From Nocardia salmonicida NBRC 13393 (GTDB taxonomy: Bacteria > Actinomycetota > Actinomycetes > Mycobacteriales > Mycobacteriaceae), in assembly GCF_001613085.1 (NCBI RefSeq), contig NZ_BDBR01000005.1, positions 124,001 to 188,000 on the forward strand: a DNA stretch of 64,000 nucleotides, in the 5' to 3' direction. Below, one piece after another: positions 24,945 through 34,981 of the stretch (positions are counted from its first letter, which is position 1; each line of letters opens with the position of its first letter). The position numbers and the translations under genes are program-made. Under the pieces are notes generated by a model. That model had not been told where the DNA came from and made no database searches. It was given only the letters and a program-made list of their open reading frames with translations.

Positions 24945-26072
24945 GTGGTCGATGACTATTCTGCCCCAGACATCCTGGTGATCGGTGCGGGTCAGGCGGG
25001 ACTGTCCGCCGGTTACCACCTGCGCAAGCTGGGTCTGGCGCCCGAACGCGATTTCCGCATCGTCGACCACGCACCGGGGCCAGGGGGTGCCTGGCAGTTC
25101 CGATGGCCGTCGCTGACCCTGACGACGGTGAACCGAGTGCACGATCTGCCGGGGATGTCGTTCGCCGAGACACTGCCCGCCGGATCGGAGTCGGCGCGAG
25201 CGGCCACCGCGGTGCCGCACTACTACGAGCTCTACGAAAAGCGCTTCGACCTGCGGGTTCAACGACAGGTGACGGTGAAAGTAGTGTGCGATCGGACCGC
25301 TGACGGCAAGAGCTGCGCGGGCCGCGGCGAGGTACTACAGGTCGAAACCGAGGGGGCGGGCACCCTGCGGGTGCGGGGGCTGATCAACGGCACCGGCACC
25401 TGGGAGCACCCGTTCATCCCCCGCTATCCGGGCGCCGATACCTTCGCGGGCCGCCAACTGCATACCCGCGACTACCGCACAGCCGACGAGTTCGCGGGCA
25501 AACATGTGGTCGTCGTCGGTGGGGGAATCTCGGCGGTGCAGTTGCTCGACGAAATCTCGCTCGTGAGTTCCACCACATGGGTTACCAGGTCGGAGCCACG
25601 GTGGCGGGAGACGCCGTTCGCCGAGCAGGACGGGCGCGACGCGGTGGCCTTGGTGGAGGACCGCGTACGCGCGGGACTGCCGCCCGGCTCGGTCGTGTCG
25701 GTGACCGGACTGCCACTCGACGAGCGATTGCGGGCCGCGCGCGAGCGGGGTGCGCTGCGGCGGTTGCCGATGTTCGAGCGGATCGAGCCCACCGGCGTGC
25801 GATGGGCGGACGGCAGTTTCCAGGCCGCGGACGTCATCCTGTGGGCGACCGGTTTCCGCAGCGCACTGGATCACTTGGCGCCGCTGCGGCTGCGCGGACC
25901 CGGCGGCGGGATCACCATGACCGGGCGATTGGCGACCCAGGTGGCCGTCGACCCGCGCATCCATCTCATCGGCTACGGACCGTCGGCCAGCACGATCGGC
26001 GCCAACCGGGCGGGCCGGGCAGCGGCGCGCGAACTGACCGACTACCTCGGGATCAGTCCAGACCGACGCTGA
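24945..26072 (+). CDS. FAD-dependent, NAD(P)-binding oxidoreductase (flavin monooxygenase-like)
   Basis: This 375-residue protein has an N-terminal FAD Rossmann motif (DILVIGAGQAGLSAGYHLRK) and a second NADPH-binding motif near 185 (VVVVGGGISAVQLLDEIS). ILWATGFRS sits near 300, typical of Baeyer-Villiger/FMO-like enzymes. Substrate unknown. The GTG at 24945 is used because the Rossmann strand begins 10 residues later and upstream codons belong to the divergent EchA6-like promoter. It converges with, and overlaps by 20 bases, the aldo/keto reductase. Confidence 0.87.
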   Translation: MVDDYSAPDILVIGAGQAGLSAGYHLRKLGLAPERDFRIVDHAPGPGGAWQFRWPSLTLTTVNRVHDLPGMSFAETLPAGSESARAATAVPHYYELYEKRFDLRVQRQVTVKVVCDRTADGKSCAGRGEVLQVETEGAGTLRVRGLINGTGTWEHPFIPRYPGADTFAGRQLHTRDYRTADEFAGKHVVVVGGGISAVQLLDEISLVSSTTWVTRSEPRWRETPFAEQDGRDAVALVEDRVRAGLPPGSVVSVTGLPLDERLRAARERGALRRLPMFERIEPTGVRWADGSFQAADVILWATGFRSALDHLAPLRLRGPGGGITMTGRLATQVAVDPRIHLIGYGPSASTIGANRAGRAAARELTDYLGISPDRR

Positions 26073-26907
26073 ACGTCGCCGGATCGCCGCCGACCCGCTT
26101 GCCCGCGTCGAGGCGGCTGATCGACTCCATCGCCTCGGCATCGAGCTCGAAGGTGAACACGTCGAAGTTCTCGGCGATCCGCGACGGCGTGACCGACTTC
26201 GGGATGACGATATTGCCCAGTTGCAGGTGCCACCGGATGATGACCTGCGCGGGCGTGCGCTCGAGTTCCTTCGCGATGCCGACGATGGTCGGGTTGTCGA
26301 GCAGCGCGCCCTGCCCGAGCGGGCTCCACGCCTCGGTGGCGATCGCGTGATTGGCGCCGTACTGGCGCAGGTCACGCTGGGCAAACGTGGGATGCAATTC
26401 GATCTGGTTCACCGTGGGGACCTCGCCCGCGTCGGCGATCAGCGTCTCCAGGTCGATCACCCGGAAGTTGGAGACACCGATCGAGCCGATCCGGCCCTGC
26501 GCCTTCAGCGCCTGGAACGCGCGGAACGTGTCGACGTAGCGTCCGGCGGACGGGACCGGCCAGTGGATCAGATACAGGTCGAGATAGTCCAGGCCGAGGC
26601 GCTGCATGCTGGTATCGAAGGCGCGCAGGGTGCTGTCGTAGCCCTGGTCGGCGTTCCACAGCTTGGTGGTGATGAAGAGTTCGTCGCGGGGAATCCCCGA
26701 TTCACCGACGGCGCGGCCTACGCCTTCCTCGTTTCCGTAGACCGCGGCCGTATCGATACTGCGGTAGCCGACCTTCAACGCCTCGGCCACCACCCCGGTG
26801 ACGTCTTCCGCGGGCACCTGGAACACACCGAAGCCGAGCTGTGGGATCACGTTCCCGTCATTGAGCACGATGGTGGGGACAGGGCTGCTCTCGCTGCGGA
26901 AGGTCAC
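26053..26907 (-). CDS. aldo/keto reductase
   Basis: This 284-residue NADPH-dependent reductase is of the 2,5-diketogluconate reductase type. The catalytic tetrad region is visible: IDTAAVYGNEEGVG (Asp, Tyr), TTKLW (Lys) and LIHWP (His). GVSNF and IPKSVTPSRIAENF at the cofactor site are also typical. Substrates are small aldehydes or ketones. Start uncertain: GTG at 26907 is chosen; a TTG at 26943 is possible. Confidence 0.92.
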   Translation of the reverse strand: MTFRSESSPVPTIVLNDGNVIPQLGFGVFQVPAEDVTGVVAEALKVGYRSIDTAAVYGNEEGVGRAVGESGIPRDELFITTKLWNADQGYDSTLRAFDTSMQRLGLDYLDLYLIHWPVPSAGRYVDTFRAFQALKAQGRIGSIGVSNFRVIDLETLIADAGEVPTVNQIELHPTFAQRDLRQYGANHAIATEAWSPLGQGALLDNPTIVGIAKELERTPAQVIIRWHLQLGNIVIPKSVTPSRIAENFDVFTFELDAEAMESISRLDAGKRVGGDPATFSVGLD

Positions 26908-27008
26908 CCTCTCGAAGGTAGAAGTGCTTCGGTGTGGCGTCAACGACGGCGCGTCGCGTGTTTCCCCCTCGCTGGTAGCGGGGCGCTGGTCAGGGGATCG
27001 CCCCCGGT

Positions 27009-28520
27009 TCAGTACCCGGCTCCGGCAAGTCCGATTCGCCGGTACCGGGCCTGCCGCATCGTGCGCAGTTCGGCGGGCTCGTGGGTGCCCAGCGCTGCCA
27101 GTTCCGCGGCGATCGCGAGAACCGTGCGGCGAGCGAAGGCGACGGGTTCGTCGGCGGCGTCGGGATACTCCTCGACGATCTGGTCCACCACACCGTCTTC
27201 GAGCAGGTCCGCCGATCTGATGCCCTGCGCCGCAGCCATTTCCGGCGCGTGAGTGGTGTCGCGGAACACGATGGCGCTCGCGCCTTCCGGCGGCAGCGGG
27301 GCGAGCCAGCCGTGCCTGGCGGCGAGCACCCGGTCGGCGGGCAACAGCGCGAGCGCGCCGCCGCCGGTGCCCTGACCGAGCAGCACGGAGACCGTCGGGG
27401 TGTCGAGGGTGACGAGATCGGCCAGGCAGCGGGCGATTTCGGGAGCGAGGCCGCGTTCCTCGGCTTCTTTGGACAGAGCAGCGCCGACGGTGTCGATGAC
27501 GAGCACCAGCGGCAACCGCAATTCACGCGCCAGGACCATCGCGCGCCGCGCCTCGCGCAGGGCGGCCGGGCCCATGGTGTGCTCGCCCTCCTGACCGGAT
27601 CGGTCGTGTCCGAAGACGACGCACGGTTGTCCGGCGAAGCGGGCGAGGGCGAGCAGCACCGTGCGATCGGACTCGCCACGGCCGGTGCCGCTGAGCGGAA
27701 CCCGTTGCGTCGTATGGCGAAGCAGGTCCCGAATGCCCGGTCTGCCCGGCCTGCGCGAGCTGAGCACCGAATCCCAGGCGCTCGCAGTCGGATTCGCCGG
27801 CGTCGCCGGACTACGCACCGGCGCAGCCCAACCCGGCTCGGTCGTCACCGGAACAACCGCTCCGCCAGCGACGCTCATCGCCCGGTGCGCGATGCGGCGA
27901 AAGATCTCCACCGTCACCACTCCGTCGATCACACCGTTGCGATAGAGGTTCTCCGCGGTCTGCACGCCGGGCGGAAAAGCCCTGCCGTACAACGCCTCGT
28001 ACACGCGCGGTCCGAGGAAGCCGATGAGCGCGCCGGGCGCGGCGAAGGTGATGTGTCCCAACGAACCCCACGAGGCGAACACTCCACCCATCGTCGGATC
28101 GCGTAGGTACACCAGATACGGATGGCCCGCCGCCTTGTGCACAGCCACCGCGCCCGCGATCTTCACCATCTGCACGAAAGCGACTGTCCCCTCCTGCATC
28201 CGAGTGCCGCCGGAGGTCGGCGAGGCGATCAGCGGCAGCCCGAGTTCGGTAGCTCGCTCGACCGCGCGCACGATTCGCTCCGACGCGGCCACCCCGATCG
28301 ACCCGGCCAGAAACGCGAACTCACAGGCGATCACCGCGACCCGGCGCCCCCGCAACAACCCCTCCCCCGTCAACACCGCCTCATCGGTACCTGCCCGTTC
28401 GGCCGCGGCGACGAGCTCCTGCCGATAACGCGGCGACATCACAGGCTCGATCGGCGCACGATCCCAGCTCACGAAAGAGTCCGCGTCGAGCAACTGTTCG
28501 AGCAGGTCATCGGCCGACAT
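27009..28520 (-). CDS. accD3: acyl-CoA carboxylase beta (carboxyltransferase) subunit, AccD3-like
   Basis: This 503-residue protein has both crotonase-fold carboxyltransferase halves. The N-terminal half has SPTSGGTRMQEG and DPTMGGVFASWGSLG. The C-terminal half has LVLVIDTVGA and GQGTGGGALALLPADR. It carries the CT function of an acetyl/propionyl-CoA carboxylase and needs a biotinylated alpha subunit encoded elsewhere. It resembles mycobacterial AccD3 (Rv0904c), which also neighbours echA6 and prrA. The ATG at 28520 is chosen over an in-frame GTG two codons earlier. Confidence 0.88.
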   Translation of the reverse strand: MSADDLLEQLLDADSFVSWDRAPIEPVMSPRYRQELVAAAERAGTDEAVLTGEGLLRGRRVAVIACEFAFLAGSIGVAASERIVRAVERATELGLPLIASPTSGGTRMQEGTVAFVQMVKIAGAVAVHKAAGHPYLVYLRDPTMGGVFASWGSLGHITFAAPGALIGFLGPRVYEALYGRAFPPGVQTAENLYRNGVIDGVVTVEIFRRIAHRAMSVAGGAVVPVTTEPGWAAPVRSPATPANPTASAWDSVLSSRRPGRPGIRDLLRHTTQRVPLSGTGRGESDRTVLLALARFAGQPCVVFGHDRSGQEGEHTMGPAALREARRAMVLARELRLPLVLVIDTVGAALSKEAEERGLAPEIARCLADLVTLDTPTVSVLLGQGTGGGALALLPADRVLAARHGWLAPLPPEGASAIVFRDTTHAPEMAAAQGIRSADLLEDGVVDQIVEEYPDAADEPVAFARRTVLAIAAELAALGTHEPAELRTMRQARYRRIGLAGAGY

Positions 28521-28599
28521 ATGCACGCTGTGAGCGTAGCCGGACCGGGTTCGAGTGGTTCACACAATCGTGGCGTCGCGTTGCCACACCTTGACTTTC

Positions 28600-28617
28600 T
28601 GTTGTGTTTTTACAACA
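28600..28617. promoter_or_regulatory. operator-like palindrome before the XRE gene
   Basis: TGTTGT-GTTTTT-ACAACA is a perfect 6-6-6 inverted repeat. It sits between a TTGACT -35 element (28591-28596) and the GTG start, overlapping the expected -10 (AACACT at 28614-28619). It is a likely autorepression site. Confidence 0.55.
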
Positions 28618-28626
28618 CTTTGTTAG

Positions 28627-28905
28627 GTGAGCCCAGTCAGACGAGGGGAAACCCTGCCGATCTTCAATCGCATCGCCGTGTTGCGCGCGGAGCATCGGAT
28701 GAGCAGGGCGGCGCTTGCCGAGGCCGTCAACGTCAATGTCCAGACGATCGGCGCGCTCGAGCGTGGCGATCACTATCCGAGCCTCGATCTGGCGATGCGC
28801 ATCTGCGATGTGTTCGCGCTGCCGGTCGAAGTCGTGTTCTCCCGCAAGGAATTCGGGCCGTTGTCGGCCGAGCTCTACCCACGCACGAAAGGCGAGATGC
28901 CATGA
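28627..28905 (+). CDS. small XRE-family regulator
   Basis: A 92-residue YozG-like helix-turn-helix protein: IFNRIAVLRAEHRMSRAALA, then EAVNVNVQTIGALERGDHYP and MRICDVFALPVEVVF. The GTG lies about 8 bases past the probable -10 and lacks a Shine-Dalgarno sequence, so the message may be leaderless. Its stop overlaps the next start as ATGA, linking it to a membrane protein of unknown function that it probably co-regulates. Confidence 0.88.
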   Translation: MSPVRRGETLPIFNRIAVLRAEHRMSRAALAEAVNVNVQTIGALERGDHYPSLDLAMRICDVFALPVEVVFSRKEFGPLSAELYPRTKGEMP

Positions 28906-29435
28906 CCAGCACGCTCATCGACCGCTACCAGAATTACCGCGTCCGGCGCTGGCTGGCCCAGGAGCAGCAGACCTCGGGGATGCTGAGAAGCTGGCGACCG
29001 CTGCGTCGGCGGCGGATTCTCGTCGTCGTCGTGACGATCGCGCTGCTCGGGCTCGCGGGCGCGGGGGTGATCCGCGCGCTGGACCTGTCCGGCGCGCCCG
29101 TGATCGCGCTCGTCTCGGCGCTGCTGTTCCTGCCCAGCTGGACGATGTTGCGGATCGCGTCGGGCGGGCAGGACCACGCACCCGACCAGATGCTCGACGA
29201 ACTGGAGATCACCGAACGCAACAAGGCACGTTCGGTGGGGCTCGCGCTCACCCAGTCGCTGACCATGCCGCCACTGGCGTACCTGATCTTCGGCAGCACG
29301 TTCGCGCCGGAGGCCGACGCCTACAACATCGCCTACGCGGGCGGACTGATGATGCTGGCCACGATCATGGCAGGCGGCTGTGCACCGGCGATGATCCTCG
29401 GCTGGACCCGGCCCGATCCCGAACCAGAGTCCTGA
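28902..29435 (+). CDS. four-helix membrane protein coupled to XRE regulator
   Basis: A 177-residue protein with two pairs of membrane helices (ILVVVVTIALLGLAGAGVI and APVIALVSALLFLPSWTMLR; then near MPPLAYLIFGSTF and GLMMLATIMAGGCAPAMILG) and a short basic N-terminus. No enzymatic motif is visible. ATGA overlap with the XRE gene is the common arrangement in which a small XRE protein controls a two- or four-helix membrane partner. Confidence 0.8.
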   Translation: MTSTLIDRYQNYRVRRWLAQEQQTSGMLRSWRPLRRRRILVVVVTIALLGLAGAGVIRALDLSGAPVIALVSALLFLPSWTMLRIASGGQDHAPDQMLDELEITERNKARSVGLALTQSLTMPPLAYLIFGSTFAPEADAYNIAYAGGLMMLATIMAGGCAPAMILGWTRPDPEPES

Positions 29436-29457
29436 CCGAGCACGGCCCGAACGAGGG

Positions 29458-29488
29458 CGGGGCTGCGGCCTTCATCGCGGCAGCCCCG
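29458..29488. terminator. bidirectional hairpin between convergent genes
   Basis: CGGGGCTGC and GCAGCCCCG pair perfectly across a 13-base loop, between the end of the membrane protein gene and the end of the conservon. Confidence 0.55.
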
Positions 29489-29495
29489 TCTCACG

Positions 29496-30098
29496 TCAGT
29501 AGCCCTGCATGACCTTGCGCAACGCGTACTCGGTCAAGGCGACCAGGGCCTGCTTGGCCGGTTCCCGGCGACGGGCGTCGATCGACATGATCGGCACGTC
29601 GGCGGGAACCGCGAGGGCCTGGCGGATGTCCTCGAGCGGGTACTTCGGCGCGTCGTCGAACTCGTTGAGCGCCACCAGGAACGGCAGCCCGCGGGCCTCG
29701 AAGTAGTCGACAGCGGCGAAGCTGTCTTCGAGCCTGCGGGTGTCGACCAACACCACGGCGCCGATGGCGCCGCGGATCAGGTCGTCCCACATGAACCAGA
29801 ACCGATACTGGCCCGGCGTACCGAACAGGTACAGGACCAGGTCGTCGGCGAGGCTGATGCGACCGAAGTCCATCGCCACCGTGGTGGTCGATTTCTGCGG
29901 AATACCGGTCAGGTTGTCGATTCCGGTACTGGCGTTGGTGACCAACGCCTCGGTGCGCAGCGGAACGATCTCCGACACCGCGCCGACCATCGTGGTCTTA
30001 CCCACGCCGAAGCCGCCGGCGACCACAATCTTCGCCGAAGTCGGCTTGGCCGTGCGGGTGTCGACCTGCGCCGTCGAATCAAATACGCCGGAGTCCAC
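29496..30098 (-). CDS. cvnD: conservon GTP-binding protein CvnD
   Basis: A 200-residue Ras-like/MglA-type GTPase. P-loop is GGFGVGKTT (about residues 27-35), switch region is TTVAMDFGRI, then LFGTPGQYRFWFMWDD and LVALNEFDDAP (NxxD-type base recognition). It is the last gene of the four-gene conservon and overlaps cvnC by 20 bases. Conservons encode a eukaryote-like G-protein signalling complex at the membrane, known to affect development in Streptomyces. GTG start. Confidence 0.93.
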   Translation of the reverse strand: MDSGVFDSTAQVDTRTAKPTSAKIVVAGGFGVGKTTMVGAVSEIVPLRTEALVTNASTGIDNLTGIPQKSTTTVAMDFGRISLADDLVLYLFGTPGQYRFWFMWDDLIRGAIGAVVLVDTRRLEDSFAAVDYFEARGLPFLVALNEFDDAPKYPLEDIRQALAVPADVPIMSIDARRREPAKQALVALTEYALRKVMQGY

Positions 30099-30453
30099 TG
30101 AGAACCCTTTCGATCAGCTCGCGACGTTCATCGTCGCTGGAATCGTCTTTCAATGTTGCCGAAACCCGGACATGACCGGCCTCGATCAGGTCGGCTACGA
30201 GTACCCGGGCCACCCCGATCGGGATGTACAGCTGGGCAGCTATCTCGGCAACGGACGGCGATTGCCTGCACAACTCCACGATGGACGTTTCGAGGTTGTT
30301 CAGTTCGTACTGCCGCTCCATGGCGACCGGATGCGATGCGACGAGTGCCTCCAGCGCCAACTCGACCGCCGGCCTGGTGCGGCCGGCAGTCAAGGAGTAC
30401 GGGCGAACGAGGCTGGGCTCGGCGCTCCCCATGCGGTGATCGTCTATGTCCAT
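30079..30453 (-). CDS. cvnC: conservon DUF742 protein CvnC
   Basis: This 124-residue DUF742 protein has LVRPYSLTAGRTRP and the winged-helix-like block VELCRQSPSVAEIAAQLYIP, then VARVLVADLIEAGHVRV. It is a component of the conservon complex, between the roadblock protein and the GTPase. The ATG at 30453 is chosen because it lies 7 bases after the cvnB stop; longer in-frame starts would run back into cvnB. Confidence 0.9.
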   Translation of the reverse strand: MDIDDHRMGSAEPSLVRPYSLTAGRTRPAVELALEALVASHPVAMERQYELNNLETSIVELCRQSPSVAEIAAQLYIPIGVARVLVADLIEAGHVRVSATLKDDSSDDERRELIERVLSGLRRI

Positions 30454-30460
30454 CCCACCA

Positions 30461-30874
30461 TCAGGAACCCATCGTGACGCGAGGCGTGGCCTGGACCGTC
30501 TGGCCAACGCGCTCGACCAGAAGTGCCATTTCGTAGCCGACCTGACCGATGTCACACGAGGTGTTGGTCAGGACCGCTAGATATGAGCCGTCGCCGACTG
30601 CCATGAGCAGCAGGTATCCGTGCTCCATCTCGACGACGGACTGGAGTACCGTACCGCCTTCGAACAGATTCGACACGCCGACGGACAGGCTGGCAAGTCC
30701 GGCGGTCACAGCGGAGAGCTGCTCGGCGCGGTCGACCGGGAGCTGAGCGCTCGCGGCCATCAACAGTCCGTCAGCCGAGACCAGGACGGCATGGGCTACG
30801 CCAGGAACCTCGTTGGCGAAGTTCGAAACCAGCCAATCCAGCTGACGGTTCGTACCACCTAGATCGGGGTTCAT
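30461..30874 (-). CDS. cvnB: conservon roadblock/LC7 protein CvnB
   Basis: This 137-residue roadblock/LC7-fold protein has [20 protein letters not shown], then [13 protein letters not shown] and [20 protein letters not shown]. It is a probable GTPase-activating or scaffold partner of CvnD. It overlaps the cvnA end by 4 bases (ATGA), showing translational coupling. Confidence 0.93.
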   Translation of the reverse strand: MNPDLGGTNRQLDWLVSNFANEVPGVAHAVLVSADGLLMAASAQLPVDRAEQLSAVTAGLASLSVGVSNLFEGGTVLQSVVEMEHGYLLLMAVGDGSYLAVLTNTSCDIGQVGYEMALLVERVGQTVQATPRVTMGS

Positions 30875-33800
30875 CGGTCTCCTTTATCTCCGGTTAGGTT
30901 CATTGCCTTCATTGCGCGGCCATCCCGGACGCCCTGCTGGTGACGACTCAGGCTGTTGCGGATCGTGGCGGGATCGCGTTGCTGCGGAGTGCGATCGGCG
31001 GTGCCGCTCACACCACCCGGCACAAGCCTCCCGCCCGGACTGCGCTGAGGCAAGCCGGCGGCGGTACGCACCTCGGACTGGGCTTCGCTCGCCGCGCGAG
31101 CAGCCTCCCAGCCGTCATCACCGGGTGATTCGAAGGACGCGGCCATCTGGTTCCGGTCGGAATTCTCGTCCGTGAGCCACGACGACATCATCTCCGCGAA
31201 GATCGGTGTTCCGCCCATCACGGAATCACCTTCCGGTGCCGGCTGCAACCTGGTCTGGAAGAACGACGCAGCCTTGACCGGATTGGACCGGAAGCTGTGC
31301 CGACCCGGATCACGCCCTGCCGACGCAGCGTTATCCGGCCCCGCAGGGTCCCGATCCCGTTGCGGCAGAGCCACTCCTGGCCCGGCGGTCGCCTGCGGTA
31401 CAACACTAGCCCCGGGATCGCGCTGCGGCAGCCCATTCGGCGCAGCCGCACGTTGAGGCAGTCCGTTGGGTGCGTCCCGCTGCGGTTGACCCGCGGCCGG
31501 GGCGCGCTGCGGCAGACCGTTGCCGGCCGGATCCTGCTGCGGCGCAGGGGTTGCGCGCTGCGGCAGGCCGTTGGCCGGACGGGCGGGCTGGGCCCGCTGC
31601 GGCAGTCCGTTGGCCGGATCACGTTGGGGCAGACCGCCGGTCGGCTCACGCTGCGGCAGGCCGTTGGCCGGATCACGCGGTGGAAGACCACCGGTCGGCT
31701 CACGCTGCGGGAGGCCGGTCGACGGGTCACGTTGGGGCAGACCGCCGGTCGGCTCACGCTGCGGCAGACCACCGGTCTGATCGAGCCTGGGCAACCCACC
31801 GGACTGATCCCGACTCGGCAGACGCGGCGCGGGATCGCGCTGCGGCAGACCGCCTGCGGGATTGCCACGCTGCGGAAGACCGGTCGACGGATCACGCTGC
31901 GGCGGCGTGGAATCACGCTGCGGCGCGGCGCTTGCCTGACCACGCTGCGGCAATCCGGTCGACTGCGATGGATCACGCTGCGCACTCGCGGGGTCACGCT
32001 GCGGCAGACCCGTTGCCGGATCACGCTGCGGCAGACCACCGGTCGGCTCACGCTGTGGGAGGCCGGTCGACGGGTCACGCTGCGGCAGACCACCGGTCTG
32101 CTCACGCTGCGGCGGCCGCGGTGCCTGGTCGCGCTGCGGCAGCCCGACCGAAGGATCACGCTGCGGGGCGCCGTTGGCGCCCGGCGAACGCTGCGGCAGA
32201 CCACCAGGGGTGCTCCCCCGCTGCGTCTGTGCCGGATCGCGCTGAGGCGGTGCCGAATCACGCGGCGACTGAGCCTGCGGCTGCGCGGAGTCGCGCGACG
32301 GCGCACCGTTGGCACCCGGCTGACGCTGCGGCAACCCACCACCGGCCTGCGGCGATCCACCGAGCTTCTGCTCGGCCGGACCATGCTGACCCGGCCCGGC
32401 GGGCGGACGCGGCGGGCCACCCGGTGCCAGATTGCGCTTGGGCAGATTCGCCGCGGCGAGCTTGCCGCGCTGCGGCACGTTCGTCTGTCCCGGCGCGGGC
32501 GGCCGCAGCGACGGCGACGACTGCTCGGTCGCGTCCTGGGCAGCGCCCGCAGCCATCGAGTTACCCGGCTGACGCTGCGGCAACCCACCACCGGCACCCG
32601 CCGGGCTCGGCCCGCTGACGCCGGGATCCACGGTGACCATCACGTTGCCACCCGGGGTGCGGGTGATCGCGCGGGTCTGCATGGTGCTCGGCTGCTGCTG
32701 CGGGTTCGGCTGCTGCTGCTGAGGCGGTGTCTGCGGACTCGGCTGCTGCTTCTGCAACTGCTGCGGCGGGATCACGGTGCCGCCTGCCACCGCGACGATC
32801 AGGCCGACCGGCACGTGCACGGTGACGGTGACGCCGGGATCGCGGGCGGTATCGAAGGTCGGGCGAAGTCGCACGGTGAGACCGTGGCGCTCGGCTAGTC
32901 GGCCCACCACGAACAGACCCATGTGGCGGGCGGTGTCGGGACCGGGCTCGGCGGTCTGCCCGAGCCGGTGGTTGATCTCCGACATCTCCGCGGGCGGCAT
33001 ACCGATACCGCGGTCGGCGACCTCGATCAGCAGACCCTGGTCGTGCGCCTGGGCGAAGGTGAACTTGACGTCGGTCTCGGGCGGGGAGGCCCGCAGCGCG
33101 TTGTCGAGCAACTCGGCGAACAGGTGCGCCATATCGGAGGCTGCCGGTTCGACCAGCGAGCCGCGCGGCGTGGCGCCGAGCTTGACCCGCTCGTAGTCCT
33201 CGACCTCGGAGATCGCGGCGCGCAGCACGTCGGCGATCTCGACCGGAGCCGACTTCGTCCGGCGCTGCTTGGTACCGGCCAGAATCAGCAGGTTGTCACC
33301 GTTGCGGCGCATGCGCGCGGCGAGGTGGTCGAGCCGGAAGAGGTTCTCGAGCAGGCGCGGGTCCTTCTCGTCGTACTCCATCGCCTCGATGAGGGTGAGC
33401 TGATGGTCGACGAGCGACTTGGAGCGCCGGGCCAGGGTCTCGAACATGTCGTTGACCTGCGAACGCATCTGCGCCTGATCACTGGCCAGACGCAGCGCCT
33501 GACCGTGGATATCGTCGACGGCGCGAGCGAGCTGGCCGATCTCCTCGTCGGAGCGCACCGGCATCGGCTCCAGCGGCACGTCCTCGGGCGCGGCACCGTT
33601 GCGGAGCTGGGCGACCTCGTGCGGCAGATCGGACTCGGCGACGCGCAGCGCGGCCAGACGAAGGCGGTGCAGCGGCACGATCATCGAGCGGGCGACGAAC
33701 ACGGCCAGCAGCAACGCGGCCAGGATCGTCGCGATGACGACCGCGGTATAGGTCCACGCCCCGGTGGCGGCCGCGCCGGCAAGCTCGTCCATCGAGGACT

Positions 33801-34662
33801 CGATCGCCTTGGTGGCCTCGTTGACGACGCCCTCGTAGCCGATGAGGCTGGTGTACAGCGAAGTGCGCAGGTCGCTGACGGGCAACTTGCCTGCCTGCAC
33901 TTCGGGACTGCTGATCAGGTTCTTCCGGACGTCGGCCTGTGCCTTCAGGTCGGCGATGACCCGGTCACCGGCCGGGAAGCGGATGGCGAGCACTTCGAGC
34001 AGGTGGTTCTCGGTGCTGACGCCGGTGAGAAAATTCTGCGATCCGGTCGGCAGACCACGCAGCATCTCGGAGAGCCCGGCGAGCTCGTCGACGAGGAGCG
34101 AGCGGGTGTTGAGAGAGTCGACCAGTCGCAGCTTGGCCGTATCCATCACTGGATCGCTCACCTGCGCCACGGTCGTCTCGACGATGTCGACGCTTTCCTT
34201 ACGCATCTGCTCGACCGAGGCCAGCGCGGGCTCGGCCGACGTGGTCAACGCCGTGCCCTGCCCACGCACCGTCTTGGCCTGGGTGATCATCCGTTCCAGC
34301 GCGGAGTGCGCCTTCGGCAGATCGATCAACTTGCCGTGGGCGACTTCGGCTGCAGCGATGGCGGCGTCGAGCTCGGTGAGGTCCTTCTCGGTGACCAAGC
34401 TGATTCCCGGGCCTGCGGGCACAATCTGGCTGCCTGCGACCTTCGCGGTGCTCGCGCTCAGCGCGGTGACCGCAGGAATCGTGTCGATCTGCTCATTGAT
34501 GCTCGACAGCCGGTTGGCTTCCGAGAACTCCGAGGTAATTCTCGACACGCCGAGCCCGACCGCGACCGCGAGTGGCACGGCAAGCACGGCCGTAACCTTC
34601 CAACGCAGGTCCCAGTTGCCGAGCGCCCAGCGTTTACTGCCGGACCTAGCGGCGTCACGCAT
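30871..34662 (-). CDS. cvnA: conservon histidine kinase-like membrane protein CvnA with LPQR-repeat tail
   Basis: This 1263-residue protein has membrane helices near residues 20-40 and 300-325 around an extracytoplasmic nitrate/sensor-type domain. A HAMP-like segment and DHp-like region (about 410-457) follow, then a HATPase domain (about 517-622; [19 protein letters not shown]). The C-terminal 560 or so residues are disordered and Pro/Gln/Arg-rich, with 23 LPQR motifs ([17 protein letters not shown] and variants). Start set at ATG 34662 because the 79 upstream codons look non-coding. Confidence 0.9.
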   Translation of the reverse strand: MRDAARSGSKRWALGNWDLRWKVTAVLAVPLAVAVGLGVSRITSEFSEANRLSSINEQIDTIPAVTALSASTAKVAGSQIVPAGPGISLVTEKDLTELDAAIAAAEVAHGKLIDLPKAHSALERMITQAKTVRGQGTALTTSAEPALASVEQMRKESVDIVETTVAQVSDPVMDTAKLRLVDSLNTRSLLVDELAGLSEMLRGLPTGSQNFLTGVSTENHLLEVLAIRFPAGDRVIADLKAQADVRKNLISSPEVQAGKLPVSDLRTSLYTSLIGYEGVVNEATKAIESSMDELAGAAATGAWTYTAVVIATILAALLLAVFVARSMIVPLHRLRLAALRVAESDLPHEVAQLRNGAAPEDVPLEPMPVRSDEEIGQLARAVDDIHGQALRLASDQAQMRSQVNDMFETLARRSKSLVDHQLTLIEAMEYDEKDPRLLENLFRLDHLAARMRRNGDNLLILAGTKQRRTKSAPVEIADVLRAAISEVEDYERVKLGATPRGSLVEPAASDMAHLFAELLDNALRASPPETDVKFTFAQAHDQGLLIEVADRGIGMPPAEMSEINHRLGQTAEPGPDTARHMGLFVVGRLAERHGLTVRLRPTFDTARDPGVTVTVHVPVGLIVAVAGGTVIPPQQLQKQQPSPQTPPQQQQPNPQQQPSTMQTRAITRTPGGNVMVTVDPGVSGPSPAGAGGGLPQRQPGNSMAAGAAQDATEQSSPSLRPPAPGQTNVPQRGKLAAANLPKRNLAPGGPPRPPAGPGQHGPAEQKLGGSPQAGGGLPQRQPGANGAPSRDSAQPQAQSPRDSAPPQRDPAQTQRGSTPGGLPQRSPGANGAPQRDPSVGLPQRDQAPRPPQREQTGGLPQRDPSTGLPQREPTGGLPQRDPATGLPQRDPASAQRDPSQSTGLPQRGQASAAPQRDSTPPQRDPSTGLPQRGNPAGGLPQRDPAPRLPSRDQSGGLPRLDQTGGLPQREPTGGLPQRDPSTGLPQREPTGGLPPRDPANGLPQREPTGGLPQRDPANGLPQRAQPARPANGLPQRATPAPQQDPAGNGLPQRAPAAGQPQRDAPNGLPQRAAAPNGLPQRDPGASVVPQATAGPGVALPQRDRDPAGPDNAASAGRDPGRHSFRSNPVKAASFFQTRLQPAPEGDSVMGGTPIFAEMMSSWLTDENSDRNQMAASFESPGDDGWEAARAASEAQSEVRTAAGLPQRSPGGRLVPGGVSGTADRTPQQRDPATIRNSLSRHQQGVRDGRAMKAMNLTGDKGDR
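31020..32640. repeat. degenerate tandem repeat array encoding LPQR motifs
   Basis: Imperfect units of mostly 24-30 bases, built on CTGCGGCAG-type cores (reverse strand GGCCTGCCGCAGCG), recur throughout. They encode 23 LPQR motifs in the CvnA tail, with several longer near-identical blocks such as those near 31640-31770 and 32030-32100. Arrays like this usually change copy number by recombination. Confidence 0.8.
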
Positions 34663-34981
34663 CTCCCACTCACTTTCCAAACTGGCCTCGTACCGTACGC
34701 CTGAGGCGAACCTCCACAGGCGCGATGGTGGCTCGCCAGTGGCTGCTGGCCGAGAACTACGGCTGGCCGAGAAATTGCGTCTACGACTGCCCGAATAAGT
34801 GACATCGGATTCTAACGGATCAATAACTTCTTGGCTGACTCCCGGTCGAGGTCCGCTCCATGACCAGCCCGTTGTAGGCAAAACCAAAGGTCGCGGCACC
34901 CCCTCGGGTGTCGCGTGAAGTCTGCCACAATCATCTGGATCTATCGAGCGGGCATCGAAGCGAGGCTAGGGAGTCACGGGG
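34663..34981. promoter_or_regulatory. divergent promoter region between cvnA and prpE
   Basis: These 319 bases contain no supportable gene. They must hold the promoters of the conservon and of the prpE-prrAB run. A 12-base direct repeat, GCTGGCCGAGAA, occurs at 34745 and 34762, 17 bases apart, and could be a regulator site. Confidence 0.5.

Noticed and set aside
31020..32640. CRISPR-like regular repeats
   Set aside because: The repeats are coding, degenerate, of unequal spacing and without unique spacers, so this is a protein repeat array.
31297..34704. Long plus-strand ORFs (533 and 593 codons) opposite cvnA
   Set aside because: They are antisense shadows created by high GC and the LPQR repeat array. 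The minus-strand frame has clear domains and operon overlaps.
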